Source of the DNA: Auriscalpium vulgare
Lineage: Eukaryota > Basidiomycota > Agaricomycetes > Russulales > Auriscalpiaceae
NCBI GenBank assembly: GCA_019915015.1
Contig: JAHBBC010000012.1
Span: forward strand, 310,001-374,000
Direction of reading: 5' to 3'
DNA length: 64,000 nucleotides
The position numbers and the translations under genes were made by a program. Below are positions 23,906 through 35,550 of the stretch, piece after piece; position 1 is the stretch's first letter; every line of letters starts with the position of its first letter. A model generated the notes under the pieces. The model searched no databases. It was not told where the DNA came from and saw only the letters and a list, made by a program, of their open reading frames with translations.

Positions 23906-24259
23906 TCACGAGCGGTCGACGACGATTCGGTCAAGCTCGATGGCCTCGATAGGAGCCGTAACGACAAGGCCGACGCCATGCCACATCCTCCCTCCCAGCC
24001 CGTCATAGGCCTGCTCAACATCCCCGACTGGTCTCACAATATCGTACAACCGAACCCAGAAGTGCGGCAGACGAAAGCAGGTCGCGCACATATTGTCGAG
24101 AAAGCTGCTTTGGTGCCCTGACACGCTGCCCATCACACGCGGGGCCAACTTCGCCCTTCCCTGCAGTGAGCAGCACACGAAGCCGCGCCGCGGGTCATAC
24201 TCTGCAGGAGCGGCTGGCGCCAGATGCAGCATGGCACGGAGGCGGCCTAGGGCCTTCAT
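23906..24259 (-). CDS. Small hypothetical protein divergent to modular C2H2 gene
   Basis: Open frame of 117 residues from the ATG at 24259 (MKALGRLRAMLHLAPAAPAE) to a stop at 23906-23908, ending IELDRIVVDRS. It contains FVCCSLQGR and a segment FLDNMCATCFRLPHFWVRL. I recognise no domain. The inverted counterpart at about 54470-54804 keeps stretches of the same sequence (CCALQGR, ELDRILADRS) but in shifted frames, so either it is decayed there or this frame was never a gene. Divergent to the gene at 24668, with a shared 0.4 kb promoter region. Confidence 0.4.
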   Translation of the reverse strand: MKALGRLRAMLHLAPAAPAEYDPRRGFVCCSLQGRAKLAPRVMGSVSGHQSSFLDNMCATCFRLPHFWVRLYDIVRPVGDVEQAYDGLGGRMWHGVGLVVTAPIEAIELDRIVVDRS

Positions 24260-24667
24260 AGTGGAAGGATGAGGCGCATGAGTTTGCGATGTAAAAAGGT
24301 ATGTCGCAGTGCCATGTGTCGAATGCGACTTTGTCTGACTGCGCACATAAGTAGATGATCCTAAGCCTTAGACGTTCAACTCCGTCTATTCTGGCTCGGG
24401 GAGGACCAGCGTACGCAGAGTGAATGCGGAGGCTCGCACATATTCTCTCCGATCGCATTACGCTCTCGTTTAATGCATCGTATATTCATTCCCCTTGCCC
24501 TGAGACGGTTTTTGAATTGCTGTCGCTTTTGACCTTGGCGCAAAATCAGCTTCTCGAGACACGAAATGCGTTGACTGATCAGCTCGTTTGCGAAAGCTGT
24601 CGTCAAGAAATCGTACTCGGTCCATGGACAACACTTCCAATGTAGGCAGTCGTCACACCACGATCAG
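24260..24667. other. Divergent intergenic region
   Basis: Spacer between the small minus-strand frame and the modular C2H2 gene. Conserved in inverted form at about 54082-54470. No other coding signal. Confidence 0.4.
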
Positions 24668-27600
24668 ATGAGCTCAGACTCGTGGCTTTCAGCCACACGG
24701 AGTCTTGACTCTTCGCTCGCGTTCCCCTCACTCCTGTCCATCACCACCATCGTCCCTGCGAAGTCGCTGATGCTCTACATTGGAGCTCCTCCACCGGCTC
24801 GTCTGATCTCGGTTTCGACGTCCTCTGTGTCCTCGCCTGTCATTCTGCGCAGCTCGAAGAGGCTCAAAGCAAAATCGCGGCCTACAGCGTCCTCGCGGCG
24901 GCTTCTCGATGCCAACGATGTTTGGTCTGCAGGAGGCGAGGCCGGGCCATCTGCGGAAGACGGCGCTCGAGGACTCGTTCCACCTGCCAACCGGAGATGC
25001 ACAAGACGCTATTCATGTCCATACTGCGGCAAAGCTACCACAAATGCGACTCGGCACATCGACGAGGTCCACTTGCATAAAAAGTGTAGGTCCGGCCAAA
25101 TCATTACAAACGTAAAGATAATGACTGCGTTCTGTAGCGTTTCTGTGCACAATTCGCGGATGCCAACGAGTGTTCGCACGCAAGGACCAGTGTAAATTGC
25201 ATCAAATGTCCCACCGTGCTGACAGGAGACGCTACCCATGTCCACACTGTGATAAAGATTTCGCCATAGTGAGAAATGTGACTCGGCATATCAATGCTAT
25301 CCACCTACATAAGAGGCGTGAGTCCGGTCAATCCATTCCAAACATAAAGATAATGACAGCGTCCTGCAGCATATGAGTGCACCTTTCCCGGGTGCGGGAA
25401 GACGTTCATGTATCCTTGTAGCCGGCACGAGAAAACGCACTCTTTCCCCAAGGCAACACCTTTGGATACGTCCTCCCCTCCCTCGCATTCTTTGATAGAG
25501 ATGCCTGTCGCCAAAGCACGCTCACAACACAAGACATCCTCCGAGTCCTCGCCTGTTGTTTTGCGGAGATCGAAGAGAATGTTGGGTCCTCCGACATCCT
25601 TGCAGCTTCTCGGCGCCCACCACGTACGGCCTGCAGGGGGCGAATCCGGGCCAGCTGAAGATGCAAAAGACGATCATACAGACGCCGAGGGTGTCGATGC
25701 TCCAGGATCTCTACTATGTGACAGTCGAGATCCAAGACGCTGTCCGTTGCCATACTGCGGCAAATATTTCTCCAGCGCAGGCAATGCGACTCGGCACGTC
25801 AGTGTTGTTCACCTTGGTATCAGGCGTAGGTCCGGTCATTCCCTTTCAAGTCAAGAAGTTGACAGCCCTGCAGCATTTCCATGTGAATTTCGCGGGTGCG
25901 GACGAGCATTTGTCAGTCGTTGGCATCAGAAGAGGCATCATAGTACCCACCCCCATGCACCGAACCGTATGACGCGCCCGTCGAAGACTCCCTCGCGTTC
26001 TTTGATCGGAATGTCCGCCGCCAAAACCAACTCGCAACAAAAGAAGCAGACCACAGCTCGAAGGGCGACACCGCCGTCTTCACACAGAAGGAATATTGGC
26101 CCATCGAAACTCGCCAGTGCAATCGCACGCCGCCGTGATATCTCCGCTCCGAAAAATGAACAGACGTTCAAATTCTGCCCCATCTCAGGGTGCATGGAGC
26201 AGTATGACAAGATCGATATGCGCAGGCACCTCGCTGACGCGCATGGTCAAAGTACGTTGCATTCACCCGCGTTCATTGAATATCTGACTGAGCTCTGATT
26301 ATAGCACATTCGAGCGAGGAGAATCTCGAGTTCTCCCGCCAAGATCGCTCTGAGTCGCTTGGCGGTATGTCTCACCAAATCTCAGTGGTACTCCCTTCTG
26401 ACTGACCATCTGAATATGATAGAAGACTCGCCTTCTTCCGCACCATCGGCGAACCATTCTCTCGATTCCTCGGTGGCGCACACGTCCAACACAAACTTCT
26501 TGTCCACACTTCGCGCGATTAAAGCCGTTCCTCGGGTTTCTACTCGGCTGCCGCCTCCCGGCACTGGCTCAGGCTCCGGGGCTGCGCCGTCCAGTGCGGC
26601 ACCACGTACGCTTACATGCTTTCACCTGCATTTACGCCGCAGTACTGACAGCAAAAAGCAGAATCAATATACGTATCGTCCTCTGGGTCATCGCCTGTCG
26701 TTTTGCGCAAATCAAAGAGAATCCAAGCCATGCTGGGCCCTCCGGCATCGCAGCTTCACGGTGCCCAAGACGTGCAGCCCGCAGGAGGCGAATCCGGGCC
26801 GCCAAGTGCGACTGAACGTGACACCGAGAGCGTCGCTGCTCCAGGCTCTGTGCTCCCTGACAGTCGAGATTCAAAACGCTGCTGTCCTATCCCGGGCTGT
26901 GGCAAAGTTCTCTCCAGAGTTGACATTGTGACTCGGCACATCGATTCTGTTCACCGTCGTAAAACGAGTATGTCAGATCAATGCATTCCGAGTAAAGTAA
27001 ATGACCATATTCTGTAGCATTTCCATGCACATATCGCGGATGCCAAAGGGCATTCGCCCGCCGTGACTACCTGACGTCACATCAAAAAGTCCACCGTAGT
27101 ACGACTTCACGTATGTTTGCCTGCATGCTTCATGTCCGCGGTACTAAAACGTGCCCAAGACGACGCCAGGAATGCAACACGCCACTGTCCATATTGTGGC
27201 AAAGCTTTCTACAGAGCAAATTATGTCACTCTGCACATCAACGCCGTCCACCTTCATAAGAAGGGTAGGTTATTCCCGCCTCGAAACCTCAGATATAATG
27301 ACATTGTCCTGCAGACTTTCGGTGCACCTTCCACGGGTGCGGAAAAAGGTATGCGTATCCTTCGGACTTGACGAAGCATCAGAACAAGCATGTTCGTGCA
27401 CGCTCTTCTTCCGAGGCAACACCCATGGAAACGTCCAACGCTTCCTCAGGCTCACGTTTTTCGATCGGGACGCCTGCCGCCAAAACGCTCTCACGCCAAA
27501 GGAAGCAGACCACGGCTCGAATGGTGGCATCGCTGTCCGTGCAGACAAGGAATGCGAGCGCTTCGAAACTTGCTGCCGTCCTCGCACACCGTGATGTCTC

Positions 27601-28060
27601 CGCTCCGAACATTGAGCAAACGTTCAGGTTCTGCCCCATCTCGGGGTGCACGAAGCAGTATGATAAGATCGATATGCGCAGGCACCTCGTTGATGCGCAT
27701 GGTCAAAGTACGGAGCATTTCACCAATTGCCGGATATTTGGCTGAGCTCTGACTGCAGCTCTGTCGAATGAGGACGATGTCGAGATCTCCCACCACCATG
27801 TTCGCTTCGAGGAGCTGGGCGGTAAGAGTCACCCGATGTTAGTGGCCCTCCTCTTTGAATGACATCGGAATTCAGAGGGCTCGCTTTCGGCGTCGCGCAC
27901 GTCCAACACAAATGTTCTGTCCGGTTTAAACGCTATTCCTCCGGTCTCTACGGCTACCCAGCTGCAGGCCCCAAGTGCTGGTCCCTCAGGCTCGGGGACT
28001 GCGCCAGGTACAGTACCACGTACGTCAAAGCACCTGCAAGGTATATTTTCGTGGTACTGA
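24668..28060 (+). CDS. Modular multi-exon C2H2 zinc-finger protein, left copy
   Basis: Putative DNA-binding protein built from repeated exon types. From MSSDSWLSATRS the exons carry, in order, fingers beginning YSCPYCGK, FLCTIRGCQRVF, YPCPHCDKDF, YECTFPGCGKTF, CPLPYCGKYF, FPCEFRGCGRAF, FKFCPISGCMEQY, CCPIPGCGKVL, FPCTYRGCQRAF, HCPYCGKAF, FRCTFHGCGKRY and FRFCPISGCTKQY, each followed by spaced histidines. Linkers recur: a VVLRRSKR/PAGGESGP type, a KKQTTARR type and an EDSPSSAPSANHS type. Introns of about 50 bases fall at equivalent points in repeats. The 3' end is uncertain: the frame stops at 28058-28060, while homology to the right copy's terminal finger continues, damaged by a small deletion, to about 28170. 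It may be one gene or two fused models. Confidence 0.6.
26253..27709 (+). repeat. Single copy of the exon module that is tandemly doubled on the right arm
   Basis: The exon block between the two conserved FCPISGC-finger exons, starting and ending at the same sequence (CATGGTCAAAG plus GTACG donor). On the right arm the equivalent interval occurs twice, at 50229-51560 and 51561-53014. Confidence 0.7.
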
Positions 28061-28382
28061 CACCGAGCGTGTTGATCTAGCATATGCATCCCTGCGTTTG
28101 ACAGCTATGCCGCAGAGTGCAGGCATTACAGGCGCAAGCACGGAGTTAGGCGAGCATACTGATCATGACTGACCCCTCTGGAATCTCCTCGATGTGGGGA
28201 GCCTCTTTGCTCATAAAAATGACGTCGGAGTAATGACCTATCCTATCCTATCCTAACGATTTCTTTGTGGAGCTGCTAGTAGCTAGCGCCGCCGGCGCGT
28301 TTGTACGTCACATTGCAGAGACAGAAAATTGTATGAAATGATGAAGTAGTCAGAAGTACCCGTTTCCCAGCACAAACCTACT
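28061..28382. other. Convergent spacer with CCTAT repeat
   Basis: Between convergent genes. Up to about 28170 it continues the homology to the 3' end of the right-arm zinc-finger gene. A short CCTAT repeat lies at 28237-28255. Confidence 0.5.
28237..28255 (+). repeat. Short CCTAT tandem repeat
   Basis: Nearly four units of CCTAT. A similar run in the opposite orientation (GGATA units with one AAGATA interruption) lies at 63932-63953. Probably a simple sequence repeat. Confidence 0.7.
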
Positions 28383-29885
28383 TTACACGAGCTCGAATCG
28401 CCCATCCGAGGTCACCTTCGGGCCCTGTGGCCAGTCCTTCACGCAAAGACGCTTGAGCGGCCGCCCAAGCTCTCGCCTATCATCCACCCACGCTCTAAAC
28501 GCGTCCTTCATTTCGGGGGCCAGGGAGCCCCACGCAGTTGCTGGGTCTTCGCCCTCGAAGGTAAGGTCCTCGAGCGCGGGCAAAAACGTGTCCAGCCGCC
28601 CCTGCGCCATGCACACGTCCTCCGCCGTCAGAAACTCCAGAAGCGCCTCCACGGTCGTGCCACGCGCGCATATCGTCCGGACACAGCGCATCGTCTTCAG
28701 AATGCCCCACCAGGGCGCGTCGAGCCACGTCACGTCCCGCGGCAAGTCCGCCAATGAGAGCAGCTCGACCGCCTCCCATGAAATTGCGTCCCATGCGAGC
28801 CGCGCGATGTCGGGCATGTCGCCGAAGGAGGGTTTACAGGTGAGATCGAGCGCGAGATCGTCTTGATCGTCGGACGCGGGCGCCGCCCTGTTGACGACGC
28901 AGTACAGCTCGCCCGGGACGGACTTGAAGGCGACGGAGGTCGGGCGGGCGGCGGCTCGCGCCCAGTTCGGGAGGTGGTGCGAGAGTGCTGGGACGAGTGG
29001 CGCGAAAGGCGGACGTGTTGGCGCCCAGGTCAATGCGCTTGCGGAGAGCCGGAATTGGGCGGTGGGCGGGATGCTGAGATGCGCGAGGATGTGCATGCAG
29101 TGCGTAGGGCTGACGCCGGTGACGGCGAGCACCACAAGCCGCGGCAAAAGGACCCTGGAATGTACGTCGTGTAAATTGGTGGGATGCGACAGGCGGGAGG
29201 CCTCTTCGAGGAAGAGGTGTTCCAGGAACTGCATGCCTGCCAACGCGTCAAGGAACGCGTTACATTGTTCAGGCTTTCTGCCTTCATCGGAGGAGTCGAT
29301 CGTTAGCGAGACGAGCCCGCGGAAGATAGGGGAGGTCCATGGAACGCTGCAAATGCTGCGCAGTTCGACCTCCTGCAGGCGCGGGGCATTGTCTCCGAAT
29401 AGGCCGGCGGGCCACTCGTCATTCAAGGACTCGATGAAGAGGCGCTCAAGGAGCGGGGTAGGTTGAGTCAATTTTGGCAGCAGGTCGTCGTCGCCGTCGG
29501 ACAAGATGAGTTCGAGCCAGCGGATGCGAGGGAGGTGCTCGACGATGAGGTCCTTCTCGACTGCTGTTAGCGATTCGCGGTCTGCGGCCGTGTACGTGAT
29601 GAAGAGCGACGTAGCCTTGGCCCTGGACATGCGCTCCTGCCAGAATTCTGCACCGCGCACGGGGTTGAGGCCCAAATTGATGTCCATTGTGCATGCGAGA
29701 GCGATTTCCCGCCAGCGGCGGGAGACCCTAGCGACAGGATGAGGGCGGAAGAGAAAGGAATAAATGTGCATGAGGACCTCGTTTGGAAGCGCAAGAGTCA
29801 CGTCCTTGGCAGTGGGTAAAATGGATGGTCCGAGGTCGAGCACATCGGAGGCTCGAGCAATGCCGTGTTGCAGAGACATCGACAT
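28383..29885 (-). CDS. F-box/LRR-type protein, intact single-exon copy
   Basis: Uninterrupted frame of 500 residues. From MSMSLQHGIARASD the F-box follows at residues of about 30-65 (LPNEVLMHIYSF ... VSRRWREIALAC). The remainder is a run of irregular leucine-rich units (LPKLTQPTPLLERLFIESL; VPWTSPIFRGLVSLTI; MQFLEHLFLEEASRL) typical of agaricomycete F-box/LRR proteins, ending TSDGRFELV with TAA at 28383-28385. Predicted to bind Skp1 and recruit a substrate through the leucine-rich part. Paralogues: 30483-31997 (intact), 18685-20205 (frameshifted), and the inverted partner at 48955-49582 (truncated and stopped). No introns, unlike most genes here. Confidence 0.85.
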   Translation of the reverse strand: MSMSLQHGIARASDVLDLGPSILPTAKDVTLALPNEVLMHIYSFLFRPHPVARVSRRWREIALACTMDINLGLNPVRGAEFWQERMSRAKATSLFITYTAADRESLTAVEKDLIVEHLPRIRWLELILSDGDDDLLPKLTQPTPLLERLFIESLNDEWPAGLFGDNAPRLQEVELRSICSVPWTSPIFRGLVSLTIDSSDEGRKPEQCNAFLDALAGMQFLEHLFLEEASRLSHPTNLHDVHSRVLLPRLVVLAVTGVSPTHCMHILAHLSIPPTAQFRLSASALTWAPTRPPFAPLVPALSHHLPNWARAAARPTSVAFKSVPGELYCVVNRAAPASDDQDDLALDLTCKPSFGDMPDIARLAWDAISWEAVELLSLADLPRDVTWLDAPWWGILKTMRCVRTICARGTTVEALLEFLTAEDVCMAQGRLDTFLPALEDLTFEGEDPATAWGSLAPEMKDAFRAWVDDRRELGRPLKRLCVKDWPQGPKVTSDGRFELV

Positions 29886-30482
29886 GGCTAGAGAATGCTA
29901 GTGTATGAATAATGTAAGCCTGTCGGAGCAATGAGAGCTGCTCCAGAAGTGAGCTTCGAGGTATAACGTCGGCCCCAGGTCCGAGTTTCCACGGATTATT
30001 CAAAATTCTGTCCCGAGGTTTGAGGACCTGCAGTTTGCCTGCAGTGTGAAGATTGGCCAGTGGTTTCAACAAGCTCTTTGGGCTCGGTCCAGCCGTGATA
30101 CGCACAATTGTTGAGAGGAAATAGGAAATTGTGTAAAGATTACATAAGACTGCGACTGCGGCTGGACACACACGTGCAAACACAGCCACCGGCAGCCCGG
30201 CTGCGGATTTCTGCCGGCCGGCCGCCGCCGCCGTTCCCCTGCCAGTGCTCTCGTTCCGAAATCCACTCATGTTCTGTGAAGCTTTCCACCGCATCCATAT
30301 TTCCAGCCATGCCGCACGTACAACAAATAGGTAAGTAAAAAAGAGGCCCGCGCAGTTGCTGATGGCATCTTTGATGCATAACGCATACTTGTCGATCAAT
30401 TCATCAACGCAGCAACCTGCAGCGCCAGCCCATTTGCTTTCCTATCTCGAACGTTCCCAGTCAACTCCCCCAGGTTGCAGAT
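29886..30482. other. Divergent promoter region between two F-box/LRR genes
   Basis: Separates head-to-head F-box/LRR genes. About 29886-30210 is matched, inverted, at 48585-48950. No additional gene seen. Confidence 0.5.
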
Positions 30483-31997
30483 ATGCCTCTGCCTCTTTCA
30501 CCGCAGACGGCCCTCCGCGTACCATATTTCTCGACGAACGCCGCCTACGCCGAATCATCAGCTGCTCGTGGCGACATAACTGCTGCACTCCCGAACGAGA
30601 CGCTGTTGCACATCTTCTCCTTCCTCTGCCGCTCCTACCCTGTGTCCAGCGTCTCTCGCCGCTGGCGGGAGGTCGCCTGCGCAATTCCGCATCTGTGGCT
30701 GGTGGAGATCAACTTAGGGCTAAGCCGCGGGCGTGAGCGGCTTGCCCAAGCAGCAACATCCAGTCCCAGACCATTGTTCATATTCCACCGTGACGGCGGA
30801 AAGCTGGAGGATATCGACATGGATCTCATTGCCGAGCACCTTTTCCACACCCACACGCTCGAGTTCACGCAGCCTGAACGCTTCCCCGTCAATCTCCTGC
30901 GAAAGCTGATCCGCCCCGCACCTTTGCTCGAGGAACTATTCCTCTGGATCGAAGGGGAATATCCTGTCGATTTCCTCGGCAATTACGCCCCGCGCCTGAA
31001 GAATCTCAGCTTGAGAGGCGTCTTCGGCATATCATGGACATCTCCTATATTCCGTGGGATCGTTGAACTTCGAGTCCATTTTCCCTATCGAGCCTTTCCC
31101 CCCAACCACCCCGAGGCGGGTCCCGAGCATTGCGAAAAGATCCTCGATGGGTTGGAGAATATGCGGTCCCTGGAAACGCTCTTTTTCAAATACGCCGCGC
31201 GTACTGGACACCACACCGAGGCCCATGTCGCCTGCCCGAACGTCCGCCTACCGAATTTGACACTACTCGCCATCATCGGCGATCATTCGGAGTACTGCCT
31301 TCACCTCCTCACGCACATCGAAGCCGCACCCACAACTTGCCTCCAGTTCGACATGTATACATCTGACAGTGCATTATTGATACCGGCGATATCCCGACAC
31401 CTCTCAATCTGGGAGCAAGCTGCGGCCCGCCAGACGCGTGTCTACTTCAAACCAAGCAACGGCGTGGACTCTGGCGACATGCGGTTTACAGTCGATAGAA
31501 GCCCTTCCTCACCCACTGTTTCTCGTAGTCGAAACTTCCTGGACCTCTACTTCAAATCGATACCGGGCACGGGCGGGGTCTACGGACTTGCGCGGCTCGC
31601 ATGGTGGGCAATAACGTGGGGAACCATCGAGGAACTCGTTTTGGAGGATCTACCGCGGAACGCCGAAGGGTTACCCCAGTCGTGGTGGGGCGTCTTGAAG
31701 AGCGCGCGATGTCTTCGCAAGCTTGTTGCTCGAGGGATGGCCGTGGAGTCGGTCCTGGAGTTCCTGACGACGGAAGACGTGTGTTTGCGGCGCGGACAAC
31801 GGGACACAGTTCTGCCCGCGCTCGAGGAACTTCAACTTGAGTACGCGCTCGGTGGAGGCATCTGGGAGCCATTGTCGGCCGAGATGAAGGAGGCTTTCGG
31901 GGTATGGTTGAAAGACAGGCAAAAGGTTGGATGTCCTTTGAAGACACTCGACGTAAACGAGATTCTGCCGGACATCGAATACTCAATAACGACATAG
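30483..31997 (+). CDS. F-box/LRR-type protein, second intact copy
   Basis: Uninterrupted 504-residue frame. F-box at about residues 37-75 (LPNETLLHIFSFLCRSYPV ... VSRRWREVACAIPHLW), followed by irregular leucine-rich units (LLRKLIRPAPLLEELFLWI; ISWTSPIFRGIVELRV; MRSLETLFFKYAA; GTIEELVLEDLPRNAEGL). Ends IEYSITT with TAG at 31995-31997. Its C-terminal half is closest to the pseudogene at 18685-20205 (shared QSWWGVLKSARCLR-type and RGQRDTVLPALEEL stretches). Head-to-head with 28383-29885. Probable SCF adaptor with unknown substrate. Confidence 0.85.
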   Translation: MPLPLSPQTALRVPYFSTNAAYAESSAARGDITAALPNETLLHIFSFLCRSYPVSSVSRRWREVACAIPHLWLVEINLGLSRGRERLAQAATSSPRPLFIFHRDGGKLEDIDMDLIAEHLFHTHTLEFTQPERFPVNLLRKLIRPAPLLEELFLWIEGEYPVDFLGNYAPRLKNLSLRGVFGISWTSPIFRGIVELRVHFPYRAFPPNHPEAGPEHCEKILDGLENMRSLETLFFKYAARTGHHTEAHVACPNVRLPNLTLLAIIGDHSEYCLHLLTHIEAAPTTCLQFDMYTSDSALLIPAISRHLSIWEQAAARQTRVYFKPSNGVDSGDMRFTVDRSPSSPTVSRSRNFLDLYFKSIPGTGGVYGLARLAWWAITWGTIEELVLEDLPRNAEGLPQSWWGVLKSARCLRKLVARGMAVESVLEFLTTEDVCLRRGQRDTVLPALEELQLEYALGGGIWEPLSAEMKEAFGVWLKDRQKVGCPLKTLDVNEILPDIEYSITT

Positions 31998-32438
31998 AAC
32001 ACACCCGTATCTTCAAACGAAGCTGCCCAACCGTACAATAGCTACCATTTGCTGTTGTAATCAGAAAGTACTTCTCGTCTGTACCAGATTCCGAGGTGGT
32101 GGCACACGCGTACTTGATCCTGTGTTGCCGCGCACTTGAACGTCACAATTCTGGATCAGGACGAGGTCCTTCTCGCGCCTGCAGTCATGATCCGTCAGCG
32201 TTGCACCGTGATCATCAGCCAAGTTCACTGCAGAGCAGAAACTGAAAGGCGTCAGGCCAGTTCGTCGTGGTGCCAGGTGGCTGAGCACGAGGCATGGATA
32301 TATTGCAGATGGTGAGATCAAGAGGACATCGATGCATTCCAACCTCTCAACATGAAGGCTCAGAGACTGGACCGCCGTTCGAAGTGAAAATGTCTAAGCG
32401 CACTCAATGAGCGTCCTACTCCTCATCAGTTTTGCCAC
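31998..32438. other. Intergenic region
   Basis: Convergent spacer between the F-box/LRR gene and the eight-finger C2H2 gene. No supported gene. Confidence 0.4.
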
Positions 32439-34581
32439 TCATCGTTCTCGATGCACCGCTTCATGCTGCAGGAGATTATGGTGCCGAGCGAACATCTTGC
32501 CGCATCCCTCTTCCTCGCACTGGAGCGCTGCAAAGTCTAAGTGAGCTGATGCGATCACACAAGACGAAAACAAACACACGTTTTTCCACAGTATGCAGGG
32601 CGGATATATGGCGCATAAGATGGTCTTCGCGTTGAAAGACTTTTGCGCACTTTTGGCAGTGGTGTTTGCGTCTGCGAGCAGACGGAGAATATATGGAAGT
32701 TCCGGGAGCTACAAGTGACGCATGTATGAGTTTCCGACAGGGCGCAGACTGGGGAAGGAGCCGGACGTACGTTGCTCGTTATTGTGCACGGAAAAACGGT
32801 GGCGATTCAGATGATCCTCGCGCGCAAACACCTTAACGCAATTTGGGCAGATGTATCTGTGCTCAAGCTTCACAACGAGACCTTCGAAACAGAGCGATAC
32901 AAGAGGACGTTCGTATGTCAACATAATCAACTGCAAGAGTGGGAGCGCGCACATACGTTTCTCACTGTGCATGGACAAACGGTGACGTTTCAGATGGTCT
33001 TCGCGTGCGAAGACCTTCGTACACTCCGGCTCTGGGCAGATGTATCTGCGCTCGACCTTAACCCTTTCTTCTCGGGTATGCATGGACAAGTGGCGTTTCA
33101 GGTGATCTTCGCGTTCAAACACCTTCGCGCACTCTTGGCAAATATGTTCGGTCTTTGAGCTTTGGAACTTTGCGCCTTGAAGACATAGTGAGATAACATA
33201 ACATTCGTACGTCAATCCAACCACAAGAGCGGGGATAGAGACATACGTTTGTCTCGGTCGTGCATGGGCAAATGGCGTTTGAAGTGGTCTTCGCGTGCGA
33301 ACACCTTGGTGCACTTTGGGCAGATATAATCGACCTTTGCGCCTTGTACCCTTGGAACTCGAGAACCTCTTTCGCGGTTGTGCATGGGCAAGTGGCGTTT
33401 CAGATGGTCTTCGCGTGCGAACACCTTCGCGCACTCTGGGCAAATGTATTCGGTCTCTGAGCTTTGGACCTTTGCGCCTTGAAGACATAGCAAGATAAAA
33501 TAACATCCGTACGTCAATCTGGCAGCCACTAGAGCGGACACAGAGACATACGTTTCTCGCGGCTGTGCATGGGCAAGTGGCGCTTGAAGTGGTCCTCGCG
33601 CTCGAAGTGCTTCGCACACGACGGGCAGACGTATCGTCGAGGGACCGACTTGCCAGGTGCCAGGCCGTGCGGCGGCTCGGGAGATGGAGATGGGGATGGC
33701 GAGAATGATGAAAGAGACGAATTGGAGGGGGAGCTGGGCGTGGAGACTGTCGACGCCAGACTCAAGATCGGTCTGACGCGCGTTCCAGGGGCAGGAGACG
33801 TTTCGGGGGCAGGACATGCTGGAGACGGTGCAGAAGCGGTTGGCATTGCGAGGGCAGTGTTTGACTGAAGGGAATCTGGAAGCTGATTATTGTGCGGGGT
33901 ATGCATGCGAAGGATGGCTGTTGGTACAAGTGAAGGGATGCAAGAAGACGTTGGAGGTATAGCGTCGGAGTCGAATACAGAATCGGCGCATTGCAGGACG
34001 GGAACAGGAACAAGAAGAGATGGATGAGCAGAACGAGTCGATGCAGGAATGGTATGCTGGGTCGTGGACGGGTCTTCAAGGTTTGCCGCAGAGTCATGGT
34101 AATTTCGGGTCTTGGGAGGACGTATTTCTTCGGGGTCGAGCGACGCCTTTCGCTTGAGACCCAATGGATATAGAGACAGGAGGGAATAAGTGGGGACTGG
34201 GGTGGGTATATGCGCCGGTATTATGGCGTTGGAATGCGACGCAGGCAAAGGCGGAGTAGAGGGAGACGAGGTCGGCGCATCGTGCTCGCTTTCATGTGGC
34301 GTGGCCCAGCCGGAGGACTCTATGAAGGCGGTGATCTCTGGCGACGGCGAGCGCGGGTACGTCAACTCCAGAGATGTCTCATCCCACTCGTCCGCTTCGA
34401 CGTCGCCCGCGCCACTGGGAATCGGACTCGATCGCTCGACGCCCGATGGCGACCGGCGTGGGGAGCTGGGGTCGCCGCCTGCTGCGCCGGGAGCTACGCG
34501 CACTCCAGACGCGTTTGTATGCATGTTCATTCCTCGAGCTTCCAACGCGCCGCTGTGGACGTGGATGCTTCTCGTGAGCAT
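32439..34581 (-). CDS. C2H2 zinc-finger protein with eight fingers (intact member of a trio)
   Basis: Putative nuclear regulator. From MLTRSIHVHSGALEARG (34581), about 320 residues of serine/proline-rich sequence with short conserved blocks shared with two broken relatives (GVERSSPIP, LELTYPRSPSPEI, LGLKRKASLD). Eight fingers follow over several exons: YVCPSCAKHFEREDHF, YICPECAKVFAREDHL, YICPKCTKVFAREDHF, HICQECAKVFEREDHL, YICPEPECTKVFAREDHL, YICPNCVKVFAREDHL, HHCQKCAKVFQREDHL and LQCEEEGCGKMFARHHNL. Splicing before the last finger gives an EKP linker. Ends AVHRER with TGA at 32439-32441. The nearly identical REDH recognition helices suggest finger duplication. Paralogues: 41636-42932 and 46359-48171. 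Confidence 0.8.
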
Positions 34582-35550
34582 AATGGTGAATCCGAGCTGT
34601 GTAAATATGTGAGTCGAGCTCGACTACAGCGCATTGCGAACCTTTTACCTGTTCACTTCGAGTCGCCGGCGCCTATTACCATTCCTCCGACTGATCGCGT
34701 CGCAGGAAGGAACGTTGAGGTAAGCGATTTCACGACGCGCAATAGATCGAGGGAGACTCACCACTACTGCCACTGCAGAGATTGGCGGGGTCCACGGTGG
34801 TGACCAGACGAGACGAGATGCGTTGGGTGCGCCGCTGCTTTCCTAGACCGAACGCGGCCCCGCCCGGGCCGATATTATTATTTTGTTTTCTCGAGGCCGC
34901 GTGCTCCCGAGTCCGAACAGAGAAAAGTAAGAGCCTAGCGTAGCCGGGAGAGGTATTGTGGTGCAGATTTCTGGTTGGGCAGCTCCGAGATTCAGGGAGG
35001 TGTACGTGACAGCGGAATAGTGCAGCAGGTACACAGGAAACCAAGAATACGGGGTGAATGGGATGGTAGAGGTACATGTAAGCAGCATGTTCTGAACAAT
35101 CGACAAGGCGGAGACACAAGCGCAAACGAGCTCGAGACAAAACAAGACTGCAAGAAAATTGCTGCTTCTGATTGGTAGCATTGAATTTAAAGAAGAATAG
35201 ATCGTCGGCGGCGAGCTGGCCATAATCATAATACAGTGCTACACTATACGCAATCATAATCAAACAGTACGCGGGGATAGGGAGATGGGATAACCGACGG
35301 TCGCAATCCGCACAATCCGCTTTTGAACTTGGTGATACATGTACAACGATACAAGCATGATGGAGTGGATGGGGGTGGGTAGATACAAGGGCAAATTGAT
35401 GATTGGATGGGATAGTGGAAGGGATGGTGGATGGTGGATTGATAGATGGATACAGAGCGGCAGCAGTCGCGCAATTCGCCAGAAAAAGAGAAGAAAATCG
35501 GGAGCCCAGAGAAAGGAGGAGGTCGGAGAGGTCGTGGGGGCAGGCGGCGC
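34582..35550. other. Intergenic region
   Basis: About 1 kb between two minus-strand C2H2 genes. Long frames here are GC-driven and show no family resemblance. It should include the promoter of the eight-finger gene and the 3' UTR of the two-finger gene. Confidence 0.4.

Larger units (their letters stand above)
23855..30210 (+). repeat. Left arm of inverted duplication 2
   Basis: Reads, in order, a small minus-strand ORF, the modular C2H2 gene (plus) and an F-box/LRR gene (minus) with its upstream region. The reverse complement matches 48585-54875 in the same order. Similarity covers exons, introns, the convergent spacer and the sequence beyond both gene ends, e.g. the stretch around 30000-30200 before the F-box gene. 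Boundaries estimated by eye. Confidence 0.8.

Noticed and set aside
28237..28255. CCTAT run considered as an interstitial telomere-like repeat
   Set aside because: The usual fungal telomere unit is TTAGGG; this pentanucleotide run is short and better explained as a simple repeat.
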